Below are positions 1 to 9,000 of a stretch of 64,000 nt of DNA, piece after piece. The stretch comes from M0103 sp040386155. GTDB taxonomy: Bacteria > Bacteroidota > Bacteroidia > Flavobacteriales_D > Crocinitomicaceae. Where the stretch lies: NCBI GenBank assembly GCA_040386155.1, contig JAZKFZ010000001.1, forward strand, positions 248,001 through 312,000, written 5' to 3'. The translations under genes were made by a program, and so were the position numbers. Position 1 is the first letter of the stretch. Each line of letters starts with the position of its first letter. The notes under the pieces were generated by a model that did no database searches, had not been told where the DNA came from, and saw only the letters and a program-made list of their open reading frames with translations.

Positions 1-513
1 TTTGCTGAAAGATTGGTAGCTTTTGCTGCTGTGGAAGGGATTTTCTTCTCCGGATCCTTTTGTTCCATCTTTTGGCTTAAAAAACGAGGCTTAATGCCCG
101 GACTTTCATTCTCTAATGAGTTGATTTCGCGCGATGAAGGTTTGCATTGCGATTTCGCTTGTTTATTGTACACAAAACATTTGGTAAACCGTCTTCCAAA
201 AGAACAAGTACAAGAAATTATCATGAATGCTGTTGAAATCGAAAAAGAATTCGTTTCAGACGCATTACCAGTAAAATTGATTGGAATGAACTCCGACCTA
301 ATGTGCATATACATCGAATTCGTAGCTGATCGCTTGTTAGTAGAATTAGGAAATGAAAAAGTGTACAATGTCGAAAACCCATTTGATTTCATGGATATGA
401 TTTCAATTCAAGGAAAAACAAATTTCTTTGAAAAGAGAGTTGCAGAATACCAGAAAGCAGGGGTGCTCGCAGGGAAAGATAACCAGACTTTCTCACTAGA
501 CGAAGAATTTTAA
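1..513 (+). CDS. nrdB: Ribonucleotide reductase small subunit (R2), 3' part
   Basis: Last ~170 residues of the class I ribonucleotide reductase beta subunit, whose metal/radical cofactor starts catalysis in NrdA during cytosolic dNTP synthesis. The reading frame is open from base 1, so the start and N-terminal metal ligands lie outside the window. Visible are the helix FAERLVAFAAVEGIFF, whose Glu in VEG matches an R2 cofactor ligand, and SRDEGLHCDFA, which carries the Glu/His ligand pair. The protein ends in FSLDEEF, an acidic and aromatic tail like the peptide that docks R2 onto R1. It lies 26 nt before nrdA on the same strand, so the two are probably one operon with order B-A. The gap is A-rich with no clear Shine-Dalgarno site. 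Confidence 0.95.
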   Translation, partial: FAERLVAFAAVEGIFFSGSFCSIFWLKKRGLMPGLSFSNELISRDEGLHCDFACLLYTKHLVNRLPKEQVQEIIMNAVEIEKEFVSDALPVKLIGMNSDLMCIYIEFVADRLLVELGNEKVYNVENPFDFMDMISIQGKTNFFEKRVAEYQKAGVLAGKDNQTFSLDEEF

Positions 514-539
514 AATAACCAACAACCAAACAAACGAAA

Positions 540-2924
540 ATGTACGTAGTTAAGAGAGACGGGAGAAAAGAGCCCGTTAAATTCGACAAAATTACAGCAC
601 GCATCATCAAGATGTGCTATGGCCTAGATCCTCTGGTTACACCAGAAGTAGTTGCCATGAAAGTAATTGAAGGTATTTTTGATGGTGTGTCAACAGCACA
701 ATTAGATAACCTTGCCGCTGAAGTTGCAGCATCAAAAACAATAGATCACCCCGACTATGCTTTGTTAGCATCGCGTATTGCGGTTTCGAACTTGCATAAG
801 GAAACAAAAAAATCATTTTCAGAAGTTATTGAAGACTTGTTCTATTACATAGATCCAAAAACAGGTCAAAATGCTGCATTGGTTGCTGAAGATGTATTTA
901 ATATTGTTCAGTCGAATAAAGAGCTATTGGATTCAAGCATCATTTATGATCGCGATTTCCGTTACGATTATTTCGGATTCAAAACATTGACTCGTTCATA
1001 CTTGATGAAGTTGAACGGAGATATCGCTGAACGTCCACAACAAATGTTGATGCGCGTAGCTATTGGAATCCATAAAAATGATATTTTATCTGCTGTTAAG
1101 ACGTATAATTTAATGTCTGAAGGTTGGTTTACGCATGCTACTCCTACATTATTCAACGCTGGAACTCCGAAGCCGCAGATGTCTTCTTGTTTCTTGTTAA
1201 CGATGAAAGATGATTCAATTGAAGGAATTTATGACACATTGAAATCATGTGCTCAAATTTCTCAATCGGCAGGTGGTATCGGCTTAGCAATTCATAACAT
1301 TCGTGCTACTGGCTCTTATATCAGAGGCACAAACGGTACTTCAAATGGTATTGTACCTATGTTGCGTGTGTTTAATGACACAGCGCGTTACGTAGACCAA
1401 GGTGGTGGCAAGCGAAAAGGTTCTTTTGCAATGTACATTGAACCATGGCATGCTGATGTATTCGATTTCCTTGATTTGAAAAAGAATCACGGGAAAGAAG
1501 AACAACGTGCACGTGATTTATTCTTTGCATTGTGGATTCCAGATTTATTCATGAAACGCGTGAAAGAAAATGGTGAATGGTCATTGATGGATCCAAATGA
1601 ATGTCCAGGCTTATCCGACTGTCACAGTGAAGCATTTGAAACTTTGTATACGAAATACGAAGCGGAAGGTAAGTACATGAAAAAAATCAAAGCACAAGAT
1701 TTATGGTTCAAAATTTTGGAATCTCAAATTGAGACAGGAACACCATACATGTTGTACAAAGATGCTGCGAATTCAAAATCGAATCAGCAAAACTTAGGAA
1801 CGATTAAATCGTCTAACTTGTGTACTGAAATTATTGAGTACACTGCTCCAGACGAGATTGCTGTATGTAACCTTGCTTCATTGGCATTGCCAAAATATGT
1901 GAAGGAAGATAAAACATTTGATCACGATAAATTGTACGAAGTTACGTACCAAGCAACGTTGAACTTGAACAGAATTATCGATGAAAATTTCTACCCAGTA
2001 GAAGAAGCAAGACGCTCCAATATGCGTCACCGTCCAATTGGATTAGGTGTACAAGGTTTGGCAGATGCTTATATTATGATGGGCTTTCCGTTTGAATCAG
2101 AAGAAGCAAAAGAATTGAACCGTGAAGTATTTGCAACGATCTACTTTGCATCAATGACAGCATCTAAAGATTTAGCAAAAGTGGACGGGGCTTACGAAAC
2201 ATTCGCTGGATCGCCAGTATCTAAAGGAATTTTCCAATTCGACCTGTGGAATGTTGCACCAAGCACTCGTTGGGATTGGGCAGCATTGAAAGCAGAAGTA
2301 ATGGAGTTTGGAGTACGTAACTCATTGTTACTTGCGCCAATGCCAACAGCATCAACAGCACAAATTTTAGGAAACAATGAGTGTTTCGAACCATATACTT
2401 CTAATTTGTACACTCGTCGCGTTTTGTCTGGAGAATTTATCGTGGTGAACAAGCATTTGTTAAAGGATTTGGTGAAACAAGGATTGTGGAACAGTAAAAT
2501 GCGTCAAACAATCATGGCACACAATGGTTCTGTTCAAAACATCAATGAGGTTCCTCAAAACTTAAAAGATCTTTACAAAACAGCATGGGAAATTTCTCAA
2601 AAGGCAATTATTGACCAAGCTGCAGACCGTGGAGCATACATTTGTCAGTCACAATCGTTGAACATTTTCATGGAGAATGCCAACTTTGGTAAATTGACAT
2701 CTATGCACTTCTACGGATGGGAAAAAGGATTGAAAACAGGAATGTATTATCTACGTACGAAAGCAGCCACGGATGCTATCAAGTTTACAGTAAATAACGC
2801 TGTTGAGCAAGTACAAGTAGTAGATACTGAATTGGTTATTTCAGCGAAAGACTTAGAAGAGCAAGCTGCAGCTATCGCTTGTTCTTTGGAGAATCCAGAG
2901 GCTTGTGAGATGTGTTCTGGGTAA
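540..2924 (+). CDS. nrdA: Ribonucleoside-diphosphate reductase large subunit (R1)
   Basis: Class I ribonucleotide reductase alpha subunit, 794 residues, which reduces ribonucleoside diphosphates to deoxy forms. An ATP-cone allosteric domain fills about residues 1-95 (starts MYVVKRDGRKEPVKFDKI). Catalytic features are visible: the redox cysteine pair C217 (in SSCFLL) and C443 (in VCNLASLAL), and the radical site N426-x-C428-x-E430 (in NLCTEI). The loop MPTASTAQILGNNECFEPY is also typical. The C-terminus ACEMCSG holds the CxxC pair that passes electrons from thioredoxin or glutaredoxin. The last codons are duplicated downstream (see the repeat at 2910-3011). A strong hairpin terminator follows. 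No unusual codon use was noticed. Confidence 0.97.
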   Translation: MYVVKRDGRKEPVKFDKITARIIKMCYGLDPLVTPEVVAMKVIEGIFDGVSTAQLDNLAAEVAASKTIDHPDYALLASRIAVSNLHKETKKSFSEVIEDLFYYIDPKTGQNAALVAEDVFNIVQSNKELLDSSIIYDRDFRYDYFGFKTLTRSYLMKLNGDIAERPQQMLMRVAIGIHKNDILSAVKTYNLMSEGWFTHATPTLFNAGTPKPQMSSCFLLTMKDDSIEGIYDTLKSCAQISQSAGGIGLAIHNIRATGSYIRGTNGTSNGIVPMLRVFNDTARYVDQGGGKRKGSFAMYIEPWHADVFDFLDLKKNHGKEEQRARDLFFALWIPDLFMKRVKENGEWSLMDPNECPGLSDCHSEAFETLYTKYEAEGKYMKKIKAQDLWFKILESQIETGTPYMLYKDAANSKSNQQNLGTIKSSNLCTEIIEYTAPDEIAVCNLASLALPKYVKEDKTFDHDKLYEVTYQATLNLNRIIDENFYPVEEARRSNMRHRPIGLGVQGLADAYIMMGFPFESEEAKELNREVFATIYFASMTASKDLAKVDGAYETFAGSPVSKGIFQFDLWNVAPSTRWDWAALKAEVMEFGVRNSLLLAPMPTASTAQILGNNECFEPYTSNLYTRRVLSGEFIVVNKHLLKDLVKQGLWNSKMRQTIMAHNGSVQNINEVPQNLKDLYKTAWEISQKAIIDQAADRGAYICQSQSLNIFMENANFGKLTSMHFYGWEKGLKTGMYYLRTKAATDAIKFTVNNAVEQVQVVDTELVISAKDLEEQAAAIACSLENPEACEMCSG

Positions 2925-3011
2925 CATTGGGCGCAGCCAAATACTCCCGAAGGGAAGCACGCTAGTGGTTTTGGACAGAACGAAAATTCGACGGAGTCAA
3001 ATGTGTTCTGG
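2910..3011 (+). repeat. Small insertion with 11-bp direct repeat at nrdA 3' end
   Basis: ATGTGTTCTGG occurs at 2910-2920 and again at 3001-3011, flanking 80 bp (2921-3000). Both copies read Met-Cys-Ser-Gly-stop: the first uses GGG TAA, with the final G and TAA supplied by the 80-bp segment, and the second reads GGT TAA. This looks like a short element inserted into the last codons with target-site duplication, leaving the protein unchanged. The segment contains small inverted repeats (TCCC-gaa-GGGA, CGAA-aa-TTCG) and no ORF. Element family not recognised. Confidence 0.6.
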
Positions 3012-3030
3012 TTAAATAAAGGCATAATAG

Positions 3031-3066
3031 AAAAGCCGAAGAGAAATCTTCGGCTTTTTTGTTTTT
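3031..3066 (+). terminator. Rho-independent terminator after nrdA
   Basis: Stem AAAAGCCGAAGA (3031-3042), loop GAAA, stem TCTTCGGCTTTT, then a T-rich tract. It lies between convergent nrdA and rnr; the A-run on the left side means it may also act on rnr transcripts. Confidence 0.88.
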
Positions 3067-3181
3067 ATTAATGGAATAACATCGAATTTCAGAAATGAAG
3101 TACCGAAGTAAGAAACTACTCCCCGCAAAGGGAAAGACAAAACAAGCTCTTTTTGAAAATTGTATCCATTTTCGCAATCGC

Positions 3182-5338
3182 TTACTCCACAATTTCCAAA
3201 TTAATCTGACGCTTGCGCAAATGCACTTCGTACACACGAACAGTGATTTTATCTCCAAAATTGAACTCTTTTTTCGTTCTTCCGCCGATAATTCTGTATT
3301 TATCTGCTTCAAAAAAGTAACGATCTCCTGGAATGTCCAACATCGGAATCATACCTTCACAGCCATTATCGTCCATTTTCACAAACATTCCGAAATCTGC
3401 TAATCCAGATACAGTTCCCTCGAATTCTTCTCCGATTTTATCCTGCATATACAGGGTCTGGAAATATTTTGTAGATTCTCGCTCAGCTTCCACTGCACGT
3501 CGTTCCATTTTCGAAATATGCTTCCCAACGGCGCTAAGATCATTCCCGAATTGGTGTCTTTTTGTCGTTAATTCTTCTTGTAAAATGCGATGTACCACTA
3601 AATCGGCATATCTACGAATCGGTGATGTAAAGTGCGTATAATAGTCGAACGCTAATCCGTAGTGACCAATATTTTCTGTATCATACACCGCTTTTGCCAT
3701 CGAGCGAATCGCCATTGTTTGAATGAGTGAGAATTCATTTTCATCCTTCAAGGCCTCTAACAAAGTGTTGATGCTTTGGGCAATTTGATCGGGATGAGAA
3801 AAATCAAGTTTATGTCCAAATTTTTCAATAAATACTTTGAAAAGTGCAATTTTTTCAAGATCTGGTCGGTCGTGCACACGATAGATCATCGGTACAACTT
3901 CTTTTCTTTTCGTTACATCTCCCAAGAAAATAGCCACCTGCTTGTTGGCAAGCAACATAAATTCTTCAATTAATTTGTGTGCATCTTTTGAAGTTTTGAT
4001 AATGGTGCGAACAGGCATTCCAGTTTCATCCAATTGAAAACGGATTTCCTCCGACTCGATACTCAATGCTCCTTTTTTGATTCTGCGGCCGCGCAGTAGC
4101 TTGGCTAACTTATCTAAAATATGAATTTCATCCTTGTAGTCGCCATCCGCTCCTTCAATGATTTCTTGAGCTTCTTCATAGCTAAAACGACGATTGGAGT
4201 GAATAGCTGTTTTACCAAACCATTCATTGTAAATTTTTCCGTCATTGTCCATCTCAAATACTGCCGAAAAACTGTATTTATCTTCATTCGGACGAAGGGA
4301 ACAGGCCATATTCGACAATTGCTCTGGCAACATTGGAATAACACGATCTACCAAATACACTGAATTTGCTCTTTCGTAAGCCTCTTTGTCCATGGCAGTG
4401 CCCTTGCGCACATAATGACTTACATCTGCAATGTGCACCCCAACTTCAAAGTGACCGTTTTCGAGTCGTTGAAAGGACAATGCATCATCAAAATCGCGTG
4501 CATCTGCCGGATCGATGGTAAAAGTATCGATTGCCCTAAAATCACGTCGATTGTTTTTAATTTCTTCTTCGTCCAAGTCCATACCTACGAGTTCTGCCTC
4601 GGCTAGTACTTCCTGCGGAAATTTATAATTAATTCCTTGGTTGATTAAGATGCTAATCATCTCTGTATCATTAGAGCCAGGAGCTCCAAGCACTTCTACT
4701 ACTTCACCAAAGGGGTTGTCGGCAGTTTTTGGCCAAACAGTAATTTTTGCGAGTGCTTTGTCTCCGTTTTTTGCGCCATTGAGTTTTTCCTTCGGAATAT
4801 AAATATGAGCCCCCATGCGGGTATTGTCGGGAATCAAAAATGCAAACTTATCATGCACTTCGATAACACCAACAAATTGTGATCGTTCTCTACTAACTAC
4901 TTCAATAACAGCCCCTTCATTTCTATTTTTCCCTGTCTGCGTAATACGAATTTTTACACGATCTCCATTCAGTGATTGTCCAACATTGTGTGGTGCAATG
5001 AAAATATCTTTTTCTTCATCTTCTACCGTCACAAATCCTGCTCCGCGCTGGGTTAATTCTATTATTCCCTCCAGAATATTGGTTTCATTGCCATTCAGTT
5101 TGTAAATGCCGTGCCCTTCATTTTTAAGGAAATTTTGACGTAATAGTTCCTGAAGGATTTCAAAAACCAACTTGCGCACTTCTACGGCACGCACATCCAT
5201 GAGCACACAGACTTGTTTGTGACTTAAAACGCTATCAGAGTTTTTTTCAAAAATCTTCCGAACAACGTGTGTTAAACTAGATTTTAACTTATTATCTTTT
5301 CCTGATTTGCCAGGTTTATGGAATTTTTTCTTCGACAT
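3182..5338 (-). CDS. rnr: Ribonuclease R (RNB-family 3'-5' exoribonuclease)
   Basis: Processive hydrolytic 3'-5' exoribonuclease that degrades structured RNA in the cytosol; 718 residues. A winged-helix-like N-terminus (1-80) is followed by cold-shock-type OB folds (about 85-250). The RNB catalytic domain (about 260-590) shows the Mg-binding acidic cluster D276, D282, D284, D285 in TIDPADARDFDDALSF, followed by HIADVSHYV. A C-terminal S1 domain (about 632-715) starts GEEFEGTVSGLADFGMFV. The S1 domain and N-terminal extension favour RNase R over RNase II. It starts at the ATG at 5338 with a Lys-rich N-terminus (MSKKKFHKPGK), and is convergent with nrdA and divergent from the ferritin gene. Confidence 0.96.
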   Translation of the reverse strand: MSKKKFHKPGKSGKDNKLKSSLTHVVRKIFEKNSDSVLSHKQVCVLMDVRAVEVRKLVFEILQELLRQNFLKNEGHGIYKLNGNETNILEGIIELTQRGAGFVTVEDEEKDIFIAPHNVGQSLNGDRVKIRITQTGKNRNEGAVIEVVSRERSQFVGVIEVHDKFAFLIPDNTRMGAHIYIPKEKLNGAKNGDKALAKITVWPKTADNPFGEVVEVLGAPGSNDTEMISILINQGINYKFPQEVLAEAELVGMDLDEEEIKNNRRDFRAIDTFTIDPADARDFDDALSFQRLENGHFEVGVHIADVSHYVRKGTAMDKEAYERANSVYLVDRVIPMLPEQLSNMACSLRPNEDKYSFSAVFEMDNDGKIYNEWFGKTAIHSNRRFSYEEAQEIIEGADGDYKDEIHILDKLAKLLRGRRIKKGALSIESEEIRFQLDETGMPVRTIIKTSKDAHKLIEEFMLLANKQVAIFLGDVTKRKEVVPMIYRVHDRPDLEKIALFKVFIEKFGHKLDFSHPDQIAQSINTLLEALKDENEFSLIQTMAIRSMAKAVYDTENIGHYGLAFDYYTHFTSPIRRYADLVVHRILQEELTTKRHQFGNDLSAVGKHISKMERRAVEAERESTKYFQTLYMQDKIGEEFEGTVSGLADFGMFVKMDDNGCEGMIPMLDIPGDRYFFEADKYRIIGGRTKKEFNFGDKITVRVYEVHLRKRQINLEIVE

Positions 5339-5384
5339 AGTATTGTACTTATCACGAAATTAGTTAAATTATGGTGGGAAATAC

Positions 5385-5414
5385 TTTATTAATCGGAACA
5401 GAATCATAAATTTG
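5385..5414 (+). promoter_or_regulatory. Candidate Bacteroidota promoter for ferritin gene
   Basis: A -33-like TTTA (5385-5388), 18-nt spacer and -7 box TAAATTTG (5407-5414) match the Bacteroidota consensus TTTG-N19-TAnnTTTG with one mismatch in the upstream box. The expected start is near 5421, giving a ~55-nt leader before the ATG at 5477. Confidence 0.5.
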
Positions 5415-5476
5415 TAATAATTCAAGTATTTACAGAATACTATGAAGTTTAATACATTGAAAATCAAACAAAAAAT

Positions 5477-6001
5477 ATGAACAAACGCATCGAAAAAGCC
5501 CTGAACGAACAAGTCGAAAAAGAACTTTCTTCTTCTCAATTTTACCTAGCAATGGCTTCGTGGGCAGAAAACAATGGATTGAGTGGTACTTCAAAATTCA
5601 TGTACCTTCATTCTGATGAGGAACGTTTCCACATGCTGAAGTTAGTGAAATTTGTGAATGAGCGTGGAGGAAAGGCTATTATACCAGCTATTGCTCAACC
5701 GCCAATTGATTTCAAAAACCTCGAGAATGTTTTTGAATTGTTGTTGAGTCATGAAATCTCAGTTACCGAGAGCATCAATGAATTGGTTGATATTTGCTTG
5801 CAAGAGAAAGATTATACGACACATAATTTTGTGCAGTGGTACGTTTCTGAGCAATTGGAAGAAGAGGCATTGGCACGAACAATTTTAGATAAATTGCGCT
5901 TAATTGGTGGCGACAAAGGTGGAATGTATATGTTTGATCGCGACCTTGAAAATTCTACATTGGTACCGACTCCTGCTAATGGTGCGGTGGCTAAAGCATA
6001 A
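5477..6001 (+). CDS. ftnA: Non-haem bacterial ferritin
   Basis: Ferritin that oxidises Fe(II) and stores Fe(III) inside a 24-mer shell; 174 residues, the usual length. Ferroxidase residues are visible: E16, Y23, E49 and H52 (in DEERFH) at spacings like those of E. coli FtnA, and more acidic residues in the EQLEEE helix near residue 128. The C-terminal stretch GGDKGGMYMFDRDL is typical of FtnA-type ferritins. The stop codon lies 2 nt before the ATG of the sensor-cyclase gene, so the two are probably cotranscribed from the promoter at 5385-5414. No Fur box was identified by eye. Confidence 0.95.
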   Translation: MNKRIEKALNEQVEKELSSSQFYLAMASWAENNGLSGTSKFMYLHSDEERFHMLKLVKFVNERGGKAIIPAIAQPPIDFKNLENVFELLLSHEISVTESINELVDICLQEKDYTTHNFVQWYVSEQLEEEALARTILDKLRLIGGDKGGMYMFDRDLENSTLVPTPANGAVAKA

Positions 6002-6003
6002 AG

Positions 6004-9000
6004 ATGACTAATTTTCGGTGGATATTTCTTGCATTTTTCTTCGTGCAGTCTTTGCAGTTGAATGCCCAAGATGTATACCAATTCCGAAATTATACCATCA
6101 ATGATGGACTTTCGCAAAGTTCTGTTTCGGGTATTTTGCAAGATGAAAATCACTCGTTGTGGATTGGAACACAAGATGGATTGAATCGTTTCGATGGGAA
6201 GCGTTTTGAAATATATAATTCTGATGTAACCCAAGGAATTGAGAGTGAATACATTCGTTGTTCTATAAAAACTTCTGATGGGAAGTTGTGGTTTGGAACT
6301 GCGAATGGACTAACGGTCTACGATCCTGCTACTGAGATTTTCAAAACCTTTTCCCTTTCAAGCGCCGCTAGTTTTCAAATTGAAAAGATGGCGGTAGATC
6401 ATCAGAATGTGTTTTGGATGGCTTCCTCGAGCAATGGATTGATTTCCTTTGATACGAAAAATGGAAAGTTCAAAACACACAGTGATTTAGTGCCTTCCAA
6501 GAAGATTTTGAACATCAATGTGAATGATCAGAATCGTTTGATAATTAGCACTGAAGATAAAGGATTATTTGTTACTGATTCCGAGAAAAAAAATGCACGC
6601 CCCATTCAATTCAAATGGAAAAAAGGAAAACCAGCTACCATTGAATTAATAAAAGTAATCAGCGGAAGAACATTTATAGGCACTAGTTACGGCCTCTATG
6701 AACTTGATTTTCAGCGCTTTGAAGCGACTTCAGCATTTAGCGCTATTGACGTTAAATATGGATTAATTTCTATTTCAGACATCCATGTATTGAAAGATAA
6801 TACCTGGTTGATTGGCACATCAAACCAAGGCCTAATTACCATGCTGCCTGATGGTACAATCTTCAACAGCAAACAAGACTTTTTTCAGAAAAACGCTTTG
6901 CTTTTCAATGAAATAAACTCATTGTTTGAAGATGCTTCTGGGACTATTTGGATTGCCACTGAACGCGGATTATCAAGTTTTAATCCCAATCATCATGGAT
7001 TTTTAGGTGTTGGACCAAGTGGAAATCTAGAGCTAGGTATTCCAACCCAAACGGTTTGGAGTTTTGGGGAGGATAAAGCTGCCAAACTAGTTTTTGTTGG
7101 AACAGATAAAGGAATTTCTTGTTACAACAAAGAAAAGCGAATTTTTGATCAGTTTTATTTTAGTGCCGAATTGTTGAAAGAATTGGGTGTAACTGAAACA
7201 GTGGTGTTATGTATGGAGATTATTTCTGCCAAGGAGATTTTGGTGGGTACAGCGAATGGCTTTCTTCGACTTGAAATTTATGGACCAAAGTCGTATCGTT
7301 TTTCTAAAATAAAATATTTTAAATCGCCAGAGGAAGAGCAGCGACATAATCGCATCTACAAAATTCTAAAGTACGATGATGAAAGTTATTTTTTAGCAAC
7401 AAAATCAGGGGCGGTTTTGTACAATAGCAAAAAAAACAAATCGCAATTATTTGAACACAATGCTGCAACACCGAAGGAAACAATTGCTATGGGCGTTTGT
7501 CGCTTGGTGTTTAAAGACAATAAAAATAGAATCTACTTTGCAACGAGCTCCGGTGGATTGAATTTTTTGGATGAAAAATCATTCAAAATCAGACCTTATC
7601 CATACAATAGTCTCATCACGGCAAAGACGAATGATTATATTTCCTGTGCTTATCAAGCAAGTGATAGCGAGTTTTGGTTTGGAACTTTTGGTTCTGGATT
7701 GCTTCATTGGAATGAAAAATCGAAGCAGATTTCTGCATTCACAAAAAAAGAAGGGCTTCCAAACAATGTAATTTACGGAATTCTACCTGATGGACTTACC
7801 GACCTGTGGATGAGTACAAACAAGGGTCTTTGTAAGTTCAATAAAGTGAATAGTAGCACCGTCGTGTACACGGAAGAAGATGGTTTGATGAGCAATGAAT
7901 TTAACCTAGGGGCTTACATGAAATCTTCCACAGGAGAATTTTATTTCGGAGGAATTTATGGCTACAATTTCTTCAATCCTAAATCACTTTCTACTACTAG
8001 CGATGCATTGTCAGTAGTGTTGACCCACTTTAAATTTGATCAAAATTGGCTGAAACCAGGCGATCCAAATTCTCCGATTTCAAAACCAATTTCACAGGTA
8101 AGCGAAATTTTTCTTTCCTATCGCCAACGAAGTTTTACATTACAATTTCAACCTACAGATATCAGTAATCCTGATCAAGTCAACTATAAATATTTATTAG
8201 AAGGTTCGGATGAAGGGGAAATTGCAATTGGAAATTACAATGAACTGCGCTTCACCTCTTTGTCTCCTGGACATTACAAATTATTAATTTACGCGCGTTT
8301 TGGTGATGGAAAATGGGGCACACCCACCGTCATCAGCATTCACATTGGGCAACCTTTTTGGTTTCAATGGTGGTTTATTTTGTTGGTGCTAGCTATTTTG
8401 GCCATTCTTGTGCGACTAATTATTCGAAATCGTACTGAGCATGTACGTATAGATCAAGTACGTTTGGAAATGAAAGTTCAGAAAAGAACTGAAGAAATTA
8501 GAGCTCAAAATCATAAAATTGAAAAGCAACGTCAATTGCTGGAAGAAGAAAAAAACAAGGTTGTAGAGCAGGGACGTTTATTGCAAATTGAAAAGGATAA
8601 GACCGAGAAGTTACTGAAGAATATCATTCCCGAATCAACAGCAGAGGAACTAAAGAATAAAGGTAGAGCTAGTGCCCGCGCCTATAAAACAGTCTCTGTA
8701 ATTTTTACTGATTTCGTTGGTTTTACGAAAATTGCAGAACGAATGACGCCTTCGGAGTTAGTGAGTAGACTTGATGTCTATTTCCGAAAGTTTGACGAAA
8801 TTATTGTCAAAAATAACCTAGAGAAAATTAAAACCATTGGTGATGCCTATATGTGTGCTGGAGGTGTGCCCGTGCGAAACAATACGAACCCAATCGATGC
8901 CTGTTTAGCCGCCTTGCAAATTCAAGATTACATGACGAGGCTTAAATTTGATGCCTTAGCAAATGATTCTGAATTTTGGGAATTGCGTTTGGGTATTAAT

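Noticed and set aside
2747..3025. Minus-strand ORF over the nrdA end and insertion
   Set aside because: No start context or family; overlaps a certain gene on the other strand and the terminator region.
3095..3641. Plus-strand ORFs opposite rnr (3095-3403 and 3333-3641)
   Set aside because: Antisense to a well-conserved enzyme; no recognisable domain.
5812..6234. Minus-strand 140-codon frame over the ftnA/cyclase junction
   Set aside because: Overlaps two well-supported genes; composition of an antisense shadow.
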